In this document: positions 50,234 through 62,358 of the stretch, piece by piece
How the letters are laid out: every line of letters begins with the position of its first letter
How positions within the stretch are numbered: the first letter of the stretch is position 1
NCBI GenBank assembly: GCA_037389465.1
Contig: JAZARR010000175.1
Location: forward strand, 1 to 64,000
Origin: Baylisascaris procyonis
Lineage: Eukaryota > Nematoda > Chromadorea > Rhabditida > Ascarididae
DNA length: 64,000 nt
Reading direction: 5' to 3'
Program-made: the position numbers and the translations under genes
Notes under the pieces: generated by a model
Database searches by the model: none
What the model was told of the DNA's origin: nothing
Seen by the model: only the letters and a program-made list of their open reading frames with translations

Positions 50234-51550
50234 TAGTTATTCAACAAAAGCATTTAAATATCGAAAACTCAGATTGGAGGATGATAGGAAAAGAGTTGAT
50301 GAAAATTCTCGAAATTATAAAATAAGACGCTTAAATTGCTGAAACTTTTCTTATATGCGTTCAATCTATGCAGACGTATATGTGTTGCGCATATGCCAAT
50401 CCTCATTAGTATTGTAGAAATTTGCGAAAAAAAAAGTAAAATTGAACGAAGATTTTTATTTGTGAATTTAATAAAATAACGCAACGATGTATAGCAATTA
50501 TGAGGAAGTCTTGCGTATAGATAAAATTCAAATGCGCGCATACCTTGTCATTTTATTTAGGACATCATTACGCACAGAAATGTAAAATTAATCCAAAAAA
50601 AAAAAATTATTTATTGAGATACTCTTTGAATTTATTTTGAAACAAATTCAACAATAAAAAATGATTTATGAGAAGCCAAACGAATGCACAAAATATTTGT
50701 GATTTTCGTCTTCACGTAATAGTCATTATATACGATATTCATAAGAAGATTAACTCATGTAGATGTGTATTAATTCATACATTAGTAAACAGAAAGGTTT
50801 AAATAGCACGTGGGTAGCATTAAAGTGATACGACATTTGCGCCCAGATAAAACAACCTACAAAGAGAGGACAAATCGCGGGAAGCACACAACAATGCGGT
50901 GTCTGGGAGGGCGTTAAATGAACCAAACGTGGCAGAACTAGAGTGACGCCAATCGCAACTGGTTATGGCGATCAGTGGAAAAGTGCTGTTGCAGATGGAT
51001 CACCACGGTTCTCAAAAAGAAAGGAATTATTTGAATAAAGATATTTGCAGCTGGATAGGTGGACAGATGCTCGTTTCGGCCGAATGGTGACAGTGATATT
51101 GCAACTCCGACATTTATGGGGTGGGAAGGGGGAGAGGAAAGAGGAGGGTTTAGACCTCTAATACAACGCTCTAAATTAAGGTTACACATCCATTCTTGCA
51201 ATTTTGCTCAACTTCCCGTCATCCCCATGAAAACGGCCAATATGCAAATGCCTCCGGCTAATCGTGTTCACCATCCACAGTTAAATTCCTTGTTGCTCTG
51301 TAGAAGACGGACAGTAAATCCACCGATATAAAAGGTAATTCTACATAACTCATATACCACGCAACAAAAAAGAAACATTTCAGGATGACCAAAGCAGATC
51401 TCCAGACTTTCCAAGCGATCTCAAAATATGGTATTGTATGGCACGGCACTAACGTCTATGAGTGCTGGATCGGCCCATGAGCAATAGACAATTGCAAATC
51501 GCCGTACCCTCTAATGCGGCGTCCATACTTATGCCCACCCACAACCTAAA

Positions 51551-51724
51551 TGAAACGAACCCCTAAACGATATGAAGATAGAAAAGCGTATCACAAAAGA
51601 GTGCACCGGATGTGTGATTGTGGACAACACGACAAACGCGTTAGAGAGTGTGCAGAATGTGGAGAGCAACGCAGAACCGTTATTGCGAATGGCCACTTCG
51701 TTGCGTTGTTGGCTGACGAATGAA
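51551..51724 (+). pseudogene. Small Cys-rich ORF resembling mitochondrial ribosomal protein L32
   Basis: 57-codon plus-strand frame: MKRTPKRYEDRKAYHKRVHR, then MCDCGQHDKRVRECAECGEQ and a short tail ending LLADE. The basic stretch before a C-x-C-G, nine residues, C-x2-C-G arrangement fits the zinc site of bL32/MRPL32 (CPxCG..9..CxxC); the first pair is C-x-C instead of C-x2-C. A stop codon directly precedes the ATG in frame, and AVPSNAAS.. in another frame just upstream recalls the AAPKNRRT start of mature MRPL32. This suggests either a frameshifted copy or an exon whose acceptor I cannot place. In bL32m this zinc protein sits in the mitochondrial large subunit. The opposite and shifted frames here are shadows. 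Confidence 0.4.
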
Positions 51725-51879
51725 TGCCAATGCATCACAATGAAACAGATATACGAGCATGTCTGCAATATAGTGGATGGCTTTTTGAGAGGTTTAATAA
51801 CAACCATATAGGTGTTGAGATGATTCACTTGTGTTATGCAAGTTAACGAGTGATCGAGAAATGGAGAATTTGATTCCAC

Positions 51880-52130
51880 TGTGGTGACCTACATGGATCA
51901 CCGACTCCGAGTCTAAAATTAGCTCTACTCAACTTTTGAGAGGGAATTCGAGTTGATTTCCACAAGAAATGCACATCATTTTGCGTTTTTTGTGGAATGC
52001 GATACCTATTGTACACATCGCAAAATGACTGTGCCCCCGAATGGGAATCTATCAGAGCAATACCATCCGAATGCCCGAGGTAGAGCAATGCTCCTAAAGA
52101 TTTTTTGAAATGATCCGAACATCTCAACTC
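51880..52130. other. Coding-looking stretch, strand unclear
   Basis: Minus strand is open for LGHSDGIALIDSHSGAQSFC and on to RANFRLGVGDPCRSPQWNQI, with a possible donor CAT|GTAGGT near 51892. The plus strand reads FHKKCTSFCVFCGMRYLLYT, QNDCAPEWESIRAIPSECPR and stop, Cys-rich. Composition is balanced compared with the flanks. It may belong with the L32-like frame just upstream or be a separate exon. Confidence 0.25.
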
Positions 52131-54675
52131 AGCAGAATTGAAACGAGTTAAGAAGTGTCATGCAGGACAAAGTGCAATATACGTTTTTTGCGACATAATT
52201 TTGAGCGCATTAGAAAACACGCACATGCATGGGGCAGAACCAGTAATCAGTTCGTCAAATATGCCCTTTGTTATATTTAAAAAAAAGTTTTAAAATTTCC
52301 GGCAATGTTCTAAAAAGGAAGATGCTGCTTTGAATTTGTGAAAGCCTTTATTTAGTGCTTGGGACTACATCTCATAACAGTTGTTACTTAATAGTAAAAG
52401 TAATAAGTTGATCAAAATTTTGAAAGACTTTAAAAAAGACAATGAGAGTAGGGCCGCTTGATCTAATAACGCGAGTAAAGCTTCTAAGATGCTCAGATTT
52501 TAGCTTGTAACCTTGCTCGACTTATTTTGAGTAAGCATGTTTCACGAAAAATAATTATCCCTGGTGGGATTCGAAAGCAAGAACGTCAGTGAGGTGGAAA
52601 ATTCGAAGAGGTCAAATTTTGAAAATCGTCAAGGAGTAGGTGGCGATTTTCGAAATCCGCACCCAAAATTGGGCTGTTTACTTGCCCACTTCCATCAGAC
52701 ACTAGACGGCATAGAATTTTTTTGGCTTGGGAAAATGTATTTCAAAAAATTTAAACCCATTCAATTAAGGCTGCTAGTTCAATTAATGGGAGCTTGCTAA
52801 TAAAAATAATTTCCCTCATGAATTCCCCGAGTTCGAAATTCTCCAAGTTCAGATACTCTCGAAGTTCCCAAATCTTTGGAGTTAGTGAGTAAATGCTCAG
52901 TTCCGTTAAACAATCTCCTAAAGGTTGAAACAGTGAATTGTGGAAGTTTAATTGAGAGCAACATATTTGGATTATAAAGCTGCCGTCAATTACGCTATGC
53001 CTAAACGGAAAGGTTGCATGTTAGATCTCATCTTAACATATTCTTATCACCAGCTCATTCCTAAGAATATTTAGAGGCAGGCAATCATATCACACCCTTA
53101 AGTCACTCGTACCACCTTTAGATGGATGAAACGATCGGGATGAAACGCCAAGCCGCTACCGTCAGCTGCCTATATTTCGAGTGCAAATTTACATATTTTG
53201 TGTATATGTTCGCATAGTTCCCGAGAATGCATTTGCACAGTTCTACAATGTGATGAACAAAGCGGCTGATTTTCAACAAACATTGGCTTCCCATTACGCT
53301 GATTCACAAATATTGCGGGAAAGTTTGGAATTACGCTGAACATTTCCTAGCGATTTCATATTTTAGTATCTTTTTTTTGTGAAACGAAAAGTTCGACTTT
53401 AAATTATATTTTTTAATAAATATCATTCAAAAATTTAAAATAGCTGATCTATTTTCGCCCAGTGGATTTTTCTGATATGAAATAATACGCGGAAGGAGAA
53501 TTTGAAACAATATTTGTTTCAGGGAAATCATTGATCTTGCCGAACAAATGGAAATAAGGTCTTCTTAAATTACTGCTATCCAACAGTATTCACTAATAAT
53601 GCGAATGCCAGGTTTTCAAAACCTGCACCGTCCAGCTGGTTGTTCACGACCACCTATCTACTTTTACAATATACTCATCTTAGAATTACTTATCAAATTT
53701 CCCCATAGAAGGAGATCCCTAAATGGGTAAAAAAGAGTGGATTCGGGTTTAGCATGCAAATTTGCAAGAATTCCAACCAGAGATGACTTTATACGATAAT
53801 CAATTGAAGGAGGAAGAAATATTACACAAAATCCGAAATTTTTTTGGAATATTATTAGAGAAATAAATCTAGATGTTTAGCGTGTGAAATGCTTTCTATG
53901 CACACAACGGTATAGGGGGAGAGAAATTTTTTTCGTTGAGTACGATAAAAATAGATCACACATCAAAGGCGGTATATGAGCACGACGAACAAACGGCAGC
54001 CGGTTCGCTCAACGCAATTTTTTTTTTGTTTGGTGCATTTTTTGTGGCTATTTTTTTCCCGTAGTTTTTGCTTTGCTAAACCTCGTATAATACTTTCCTT
54101 GCTTCTTAGCTTGCAATCAACAAGTTCTCTTAACTCTTATTCCGAGTTCACTTCAGTGTAGCTACAAATGAACAACCTCATATCAAGTTATGAGAGAATA
54201 TACAAGCGGAAATATCTAATAAATTATGCTCAAATTATTGTCGACTAATAAATAAGAATATTTATTATCATTCCCTTATAATACTTTTAAAATTGATGTA
54301 CGCAAACTGCAGCTTATGAGAGATGCAGAATTTCTCAATGAAAATGAATTTAATATTACAATAGAAATATATTCTCTTCTTTTTTTGACATTGCAATGTT
54401 ATCGAAAGAAAAGAAAATCTTAGCAAATATTTTGTTTACTATTGAATATAATTGTGCTTGTAAGATTAAGAATGCGTTATATTTTTGAAATTATTTACAG
54501 CTGATATTTTTGTTTTTAGATAAATCATCAGAAGTTCTTTTTTTCAATGGATTGTTCTCATATTAACAATTCTCAATGAATTATTCTTATTTCTAATATC
54601 ACTGCTTTTCTTTGATAATATATGAGGGGCATATATTCTATATAACGTGACAAGTTTTCATCACGATTTGATAAG

Positions 54676-54743
54676 TGGAAGCGAGGATATGAACCCAACT
54701 CCTTTGATTTCCAAATAAGTACTCTATCCAATAAACTATCGCT
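54676..54743 (-). tRNA. Degenerate tRNA-like sequence
   Basis: Minus strand from 54743: AGCGA pairs with TCGCT at the other end (54684-54680), followed by T and an encoded CCA. An A-box-like TAGTTTATTGGATAGAGTA and a B-box-like GGGTTCATATCC are at about the right distance. It is 64 nt instead of 73, only 5 of 7 acceptor pairs form, and no proper anticodon arm can be folded. Probably a tRNA relic or the head of a tRNA-derived SINE. Confidence 0.3.
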
Positions 54744-55480
54744 GATCAGTCGTCGACCATTCAACAACCTAATAGCAACTCCAAATTTGTTGATTGCTTA
54801 TGGAAAAGCAATGGTTAATATTAAAGAAAGGAAAACTTGAGTTTATGCTGCAGATAACACTGCAAAAAAAAAACGGGAATGCTGACATCTCAATGAGGCG
54901 AACATAGATTTTCATTTGGATAATTGCCAAGACGAAATTTAATGCGCTTCACCACATTTTTGATATACTCAATTTACTGCATTGTCAAATTCCGTTCAAT
55001 CCGAATTGATTCATTTTTTACAAACATTCGAATAACTAACTACTTTACAAAATTTCCACTAAAATATTCACTGCTTCGATTTTTGAATTCTTGCAGTTAT
55101 TCATGCATTTTTGCAAATTTTGCAAAAGCATATTATTAGCAGCATTGTGTATGTATGTTTCTGCACGCATATGTGTCTGTTTGCTCAATAATCCAAATTT
55201 ATGAAACACAAAGATGCGTTGATGAAATCTGATGGATTTAATCTAAACGATAAGATCTCATTACGATTCATCACGTTCTGTATGAGTTAATGACATTTAA
55301 AGGCGTCGTAAGATTTACCAATCGAAAATTGTTTCGCTATCAATCGCATTAAGCCTAAAAGTAAATTTTTTCAAGCAAAAGTTCATAGAAAGGGGTCGCT
55401 TTTGTAGAGTAACGCATCACCGGGCATTTGCCGGTGTTTTTACAGGATTGAGCAACCTGGTGAGTTGACCGCTTGAAATG

Positions 55481-55523
55481 CTGGAACGCACTTCATATCA
55501 GCCTCTCTTGCACGCCTTTTCAA
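55481..55523 (+). repeat. Diverged hairpin-family relative
   Basis: GGAACGCAC..CATATCA..TTGCACGCCTTTTCAA matches the copy at 38474-38516 (GGAAAAGCGCATATCGTGCC..GGTGCGCTTTTCAA) in arms and layout but is clearly diverged. Confidence 0.4.
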
Positions 55524-58219
55524 TATAATATAAGTTGGAAAATATGATTTCAAAGTAATACATTCAAATCAGAGCGTACAGAATCTCTTTGGAGACGACG
55601 CTGAGAGGGGATGAAACGAAAAAAGATCGTTTTGTTTCCTTTCTTGTTTAACGGAAGGAAATCGAGTGGGAGAAAGATGTTGCATTCTCTTGCTGAGGAT
55701 CTTCTCTCTAAAAATTCTTTAGCGAGTTGTACAAATTTTGAAACAGCCATTCATTCCCTTTCCCGATAGATAACGGTTTCAGAATATAAAGTCTCGAGGT
55801 TATGTTCAGGATGTAAACAAGAGCAATACGAATATCGCAATCATTCCCTCTCTCTCGATGAGGAAAGGCACATTTAAAGGATGAAATATGAAACCTCTAT
55901 CCAGAAGAATGAACTGGGAAGAAGCTTATTGGGTTGGAGTGGAAAGAAGAAGAGGATGGGTGTACGGGAAGTGGTTGTTGTTTACCGGGTTAGGCAGCAG
56001 ATGGTTGCTCACTGGTGAGTGTTTCCTTTGTGTGCCATCCGGAGCTGACAATGCGGCAACGATTTATTTGCGCTTTGCTGTTTGAAGAAGCACGCTGCCA
56101 CATTCTCAGCTGCACAACCACAATACAAGCCCAATGCAACATTTTTGAAACTATTCCTGCATTTAGGAAATAGATAATTTTCTGTACTTAAGGAATAGAC
56201 TTTAGAACGGAGTTCACAACCATAAGCCAATTATACCGAGAAATACATACTCCATGGTAGTCCCATAAACAATCAGAAAGCAAACTGCTGAAAAACTGGT
56301 GTTGTTTTGAGGATAAAAAATTCTAGGGATCTCTGAGATCAAGACCGAAATAGTATAAACTCCGAACTTCATATAATCAGTAACGAATCGCAGAGGTTCC
56401 ATTTATAAAGCCCTGAATTCTCCAAACTATATGCCAATTATTTTTGAGTTCCAAACTTGACTATATTTACAGAAAAGAGAAAAGGTATAAATTTCAAAGC
56501 GAGGGTGGGAAACAAATTGCGAGATAGCTGCTCAAGACAGAACGTACATAAAAGATGCTCGTTTCAAGCGTAGCATGCATTTTCCTGCTTTCAAACTTAA
56601 GGGTAAGCATGCGTTTTCCTGCATTTCAGAGGTAAGTTACACTAACTGACCGCTATGCTAGATAATCCTTCTATCATTTACTCACTTTCTGATTCAATAA
56701 ACATTATTACTCTATAAATACAGCTAACGTTCGTTCGTATGTATTATGTGTGTTCGTCTGCTAGCTGATTTGCATATCGATTTAGCATTTAAACGGTCGA
56801 GTTGTTTTCAACCGCTTTGCGAATCGAAATCGCATAATTAATAAGATTTCATAGAGTGATTGCTGACTTAATCGCCTCGCCAACAAGCCAATTTGCATAT
56901 TCTATAAGATATTAATCGCACTCATTTAGTTACTCGTCATTTTTAAGGCTTTCCACTAATATAAAATAAGAAACATTTTACGCAACCATATTGTCACCTT
57001 GCTAAACAATAACACGTCAAATTGCAAAAAAAAAACATTTCTATGTTATTCCACTTTCGGGTTTAACAACTAAAACATGGTAGAGCCCGTTGATTCAAAA
57101 GAACTTTTGGGAAAAAGCAGCAAAGAGGCTATAATTCATTTTGGAGTGCTTTCAAATCAAAAAAAAAAAAAAAAAACAATGTCGCTCGTGAAGCAATTTG
57201 CAAAAATAAGTGCACTTGTAGGCACAGCTATATGAAAAGTAACGATTAGTCTAATTTTCGTCACTCCTTCATCTATTACCGTGCAACCTTTAGGAAATCC
57301 ACTCAGTCCTCTTTACCACTTCAAAATAAGCTGGCAACGTCTCCTCTCATTGCTCACTTTGTAAACCCATAGGCCTTATGCCTGCGGTTTTGAAATTATT
57401 TCGAATTATTTCACTTCGAGTGAAAAATTCCCTTCAACGAAGTTCATCAAATGAATCACTTTCTAAAATCTAAGGAATATGAATAAATTCTTTACTCCTC
57501 ATAAATGCCCTTCCCCCTTCTTCCACAATAAAGGTCAAAGAATGTTACAAGGAAAAGTATTTCGCTATAATATATACAATTATTGTAGCATACACACATA
57601 TTCGCTAGCGCGTATTCGTATTGCCGTTGTATAAGTTATATAAGGAAGAAAATAACCTCCACCTCAGCAATGTCCCCTCCTCGTCCATTTGGAATCTTGA
57701 AAAGCTATTAATTCAGATTCTATTTGAGATGGACTAGCATATCGAGTCTTAAACATGAGGAGTCTTTCTAGCATATCGCACATCAAGCCTATTCTACGAT
57801 GCTTGGAGATGATAAAAGCTCGGATATTTTATTTAAACTAATATTGCATTGGTTGGATGCTACACAAATATAAAACATAACTAAATGTGTATTGATGCTA
57901 ACTAAAATCAAGACAAAACAAAACGAAAAGTTTTTCTGAGAAAGTATTCATAGCAGACGAAATCGCCACAATGTTCTTCATAGTGAAAAGAAAATCATTT
58001 CTCGAAAACAAAGATGTTGGCGTATAGAAGAAATTAAACATGAGAATCATATAGATAAAAATATTGCAGTTTTCACACTTGTGCATAGCACAGATGCAAC
58101 TTTTATCGCATTTCAAATCTTATGGAAGATGACTTTCTTTAGACGGCTTTCGTCTCAATCTATCAAGCTGTAAACCAGATCTGCATTTTACTCTCCTAAA
58201 TCTCTGAATAGCCGGCCTT

Positions 58220-58480
58220 GCGGTGGTTTCAACTCAGGAACTGCTGAAGCCAAATTTACGGGTACTTAATAGATATCATGCACATGTCGATTTTCGTTTG
58301 CTCGAAAGTAAATATACGCAAATTTTATCGCATTGTCGGTCGAAATGGACAAAAAAAACAAACAAACGTTCATGCATTTCGCCAAAATTGTATTTTCAAA
58401 GCGTATCAAGGCGATATCGTATTAGCGTATACGCGTATTTTCGTGTCTGTCTAGTAGTTTTAACTCGAGAAACATCAACC
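58220..58480 (+). repeat. Dispersed repeat, TGTCTGTCTG family
   Basis: Shares ATATACGCAAATTTTA with 44208-44223 and the GTCTGTCT..AGTTT.AACTCG end with 9915-9950. The 100-codon plus frame here (58223-58525) lies over the repeat and is not taken as a gene. Confidence 0.5.
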
Positions 58481-60040
58481 CCAGAATTACAATACTTGGT
58501 CGATGTAATGTATACTTCAGAATAACCTCTTATATCAACTCCAACTGGACTGTTCAACTTCGATTTTCAAAAGCTTTACAACCTGTCCAATTGCACCTCA
58601 TATCATTGCTCCACTAATAATGAAGACTTACTTGAAAGTTTATATGAGCGGTTTAAGTTACTGAAATATGAATACAATACTGCACATATGTTATTGTTTA
58701 TTGATAGTTCATGGAACCGGTTCTTCATATTTGTTCATTTATAATCTGTACAAGTATGATAGGAAAACACATATTAAATGATGTCTCGACGTCTTTTGCA
58801 CATTTTTCCCATCTAACTTCTCTAGTAGCTTTAATAATAAATAGCACTTTTATGCAATTTTTACTGCCACGCTTCCCTACTCATCCCCTTCGGATAAGAA
58901 GTTGGCAATTTAAAGCTCTAGCATCTTCATAAAATGCAACGATTATCGCCGTGTTGGCCTCCCCTCAGGCAATAAAATGAAGCAAATCCATCTGGGGAAC
59001 ATCTCGCTCGTGCACGAATGCGATTGATTGATTGTGTATCGCTCGTATGCTCGATGTTTGCGGTAAGAGTGGAGTGCAGCACAAAAGCGATGGATAAATT
59101 GGTGTGGGCGAGCAACGAATGCCGAGGATGCACAACACAGCATGGAGTACAAACAACCACAAGGTCAGATGAACCAATCTACGACACGTGCCCTCTAACG
59201 ACCATCACCAACAAAACGTTTGACAAGAGGAAGGGGTGTTAACTGGCTAGTAAATAGACAGCTAAGAGGAGGGAAAGAATGCAGCGATTCTAGAAAAAAT
59301 TCAACAGAAGATGAACTTATGAACAAAACAACATGAGATGGAAATAACGGATAGAGTTAAATTAAGGGTAAACAAAGAAAAAAGAAACGAAAAAGGAATA
59401 GAAAGTGAAAACAATTTTATAAATTATTAACGTGGTTTTCATCAATGATTTCTTTGCTTAAAAGACTGAAAGTATTTGAAATCCACAAATAAAAATTCCC
59501 CTCAGTTGTAGAATATGCAACTGAAATGACAATTACCTGCCATCTTCTAGAATATTCGATTTTGATAGCATTACTCATGATCAATACGACTACCTCTCCG
59601 CCCCTTTTCGCCTTTTGCTCTCGTCACATTTACCCCCCCCCCTCCCTCCTCCTTCCTTCAATAAACACGAATCAGATAATAAATGACACCCCGTTCATTA
59701 TTTTTCTAGAAACAAGGGAAAGGTACCTGCCACAGTGGCTACATATTGTTATAAAAAGGACTCTTCAGTTATGCCTTCGTTCGTTGTCTCCTTATTCTCG
59801 AACATCGCAATACGTTCAATTTGCATAAAATTTCAACTCTAAACTATAATTTTATTAAATAAAGACGATAAACACTTGAGGAGAGGAGACCTTTAATGAC
59901 TTGTGCGAAATGAGAGACCTTTTAGAAGAATATTTTTCACTTTCGTGAAAAAACTTTTTTTCAACTATTGGTAAACTCTTTCAATAAATGTTTTCTTTTA
60001 GTGGAAGAATGATTTCTTTAGTGAGAAAATTGAAAATATT

Positions 60041-60092
60041 TGGATAAAACATGAGAGAATAATCTGATAACATGGATAAAACATGAGAGAAT
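60041..60092. repeat. 20-bp direct repeat, 32 bp apart
   Basis: TGGATAAAACATGAGAGAAT at 60041-60060 and again at 60073-60092. Confidence 0.95.
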
Positions 60093-62341
60093 CTCAAATT
60101 TTCAAAAAATTTATTCTTATATATATTAAAAAATTATGTGAAATTTAATAAAAATTTTCAATCATTTAATAAGCATCGCGCTTTTCTGCAAGATTTCAAA
60201 ACTTTCCCAACAAATTTTTCTATAAGCTATGAGGGCGAATTATTAGATTGCGATTGGTATAGAAATGGAAAAAATCTCGAATGGTACAGATATGGGAATG
60301 GAGTGGAATACGCTCAAGAATAGACTAGAGGTAGATATGAGGAGACAAAGGAACGATCTGAACGAAGTACGATGCATATAAAAAGTTTTAAAAAGAAGTA
60401 TGCATAGTTCATGTAGTGAAACAATAAGCAGTGAACCATAATATATGCAGTGATGTGTTCGCATTTCCTCAGTGGTTAGCGCAATCAGCCGAACATGATG
60501 ACCTTTCAACCGACACATCTCATCATCGCTTTCTCTACGCATATCGCAACAAATTTGCATAATGCGTACATTTGCATAACACATTTTTGCAATATATTAC
60601 GATGTCGTTCCATGAATAATTACCGCAGACTGTAAAATTATTTTTAAAGATTTATTTTGTATATAAACTGAATATGTTTTGGGTAAATAAATTCAAGTAC
60701 TTAATTCTTTAACAAGCTGTCCCTTTTTCTAATAAAATATTTGTGTTGTCAGGCAGATTTCACCTCCGATGAGGTATTTCTCATTTGTATGGAATATTTG
60801 TTTGTTCAATTCTCACGGCGGAAAGGTTGCACAGTTGAATATGGAATATTGCTAATGAATGTAAGTGAAACAAAGGCGAACATCTATAGTGCTCAAACCA
60901 TACTCGGTCACTATTATAGAGACTGGCGTGGCGCTCCAACTACAATCGCGCAATGGCGCCCTATTTGAAAATCACCAACATCCGAGTGAACGCAACTGCT
61001 GTATATCGAATGAAATTGCTGATTGAAATGCTTTGCGATGAAAATTTGCGTTTTAAACGATAAAATTTGATTTCTAATTGGAATATTGCTAATGTTTAAA
61101 TGCAAAAATTTCTGCATCAAGTGAATATGAAATATCGAATTCTTTAATTACTCTTTTTTGAATTGGAATATGTTTTTTTTTCCTTCTCATATAAACTTTA
61201 TTTCTGGTAAGGTAGTTTTCTTTTTACAGACTTATTTTGTTTTAGATGAAGAATTTCTTCTTGCAGGCAAAACGATACTTGGCTCAGATGAGTTTTAACG
61301 CAGCAAGAGACTAATACTTATATTTCTAGTGCAGATTTTTATAGTAACGCTTGCGCTAATATTTCAGTGTAAACCCGCATATCCTCCACTACTGGTGTAT
61401 AAGTTCACAATTTTCAAAACGCATTTGAGGAAAAAAAAGATCTATATTGATTGGAAAAATATGTCATCTTCGATAAAATTTATCTCACGGGAAAAATACT
61501 TCAGCTAGAAAGAGAATTATTCCATCTGGTATGATGAAAAGCAGTCTTTATTGATAAAAAATAAAATTAAATAAGGAAAAAAGAAATAAACAGAAAAACG
61601 ATAAAAAAAGTGCATAACGAATATGGAAAATTAAATGTAGCTGTAAAAGCAAAACAATATCGAACGATGAGACAGACGGTGCGAAGTGGTCAACAAAGTG
61701 AGTGGTGCGATATGCGTATAGCTGCATTGTTTATCAATAGGTCAATAGCATCTTTCCCTTCCATCTGCAATTATTTGCATTGTCATGCATACATGCTTCA
61801 CACTTGCCTTGAGTTTCGTTGTGTTTTTGCCGAACGATCAGCGTGGAAATCAATATGAGATGCCCGAATTGCAGTTTCAATAGAATCTACCGTTCCACAA
61901 CGCCCCCTACGGAAACAAATCTAGTTGAGAGCAATAATATTCCTTATTTAGGCGCTTATGGAACTTGCATATGCAAAAACGCTGTTGTCTCATCCATATA
62001 CGTATTTTTGTGTGTGCATTTGTCTGTTTGCTAGTATCAAATTATGAACTACTGCAGCAGACTGTAATTTACACATTTATACCTACTGCCGCTGTTTTCA
62101 AGCTGCTCTTTCGCCTTCATAGCCACTTAAAGAACTATAGTCACTCGGATTTGCCAGAATTTTTTATGCCCCCCTACAGCAGATCGGATTTTCATTTAAC
62201 ACTCACAATGCCGTAAAAATCAGACCTCTCGTAGAAAAATTCCAAGAGTGATCGAACAAATTACAATCAGTTGCCTCTAAGTATGCTTTATTGTCTGTTG
62301 GGAATTCGTGAAAGTGGTCGGTCGTGGTGAGTGGTAGTGTA

Positions 62342-62358
62342 AAAGCACATATCGTGCC
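62342..62358 (+). repeat. Hairpin-family repeat core (AAAGCACATATCGTGCC)
   Basis: Core followed by CTCGAGCACGCTTTCC, the same arm arrangement as the copies at 16521 and 38478. Confidence 0.6.

Larger units (their letters stand above)
47350..51550. other. Mostly non-coding; isolated coding-looking ORFs
   Basis: Apart from the ORFs at 48598-48852 (plus), 49027-49180 and 49708-49935 (minus), nothing is recognised. The 18-bp palindrome at 50216-50233 lies here. Confidence 0.45.
52131..58200. other. Gene-free AT-rich region
   Basis: No supported gene. It contains a hairpin-family relative at 55481-55523, a tRNA-like sequence at 54676-54743, a small GC hairpin at 55418-55436, a dispersed-repeat piece at 55140-55210 and octamer-like ATTTGCAT sites around 56770 and 56890. 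The plus frame at 55888-56085 is Trp/Arg/Gly-rich and was not accepted. Confidence 0.5.

Noticed and set aside
51572..51811. 79-codon plus ORF (MKIEKRITKECTGC..)
   Set aside because: Shifted frame over the L32-like reading frame, which has the better motif.
58223..58525. 100-codon plus ORF
   Set aside because: Covers a dispersed-repeat copy shared with 9840-9975 and 44100-44235.
59059..59100. AVRVECSTK at 59059 matching AVRVECSNK of the hidden GNPDA exon
   Set aside because: Similarity stops after about 20 nt and is on the other strand; taken as coincidence.
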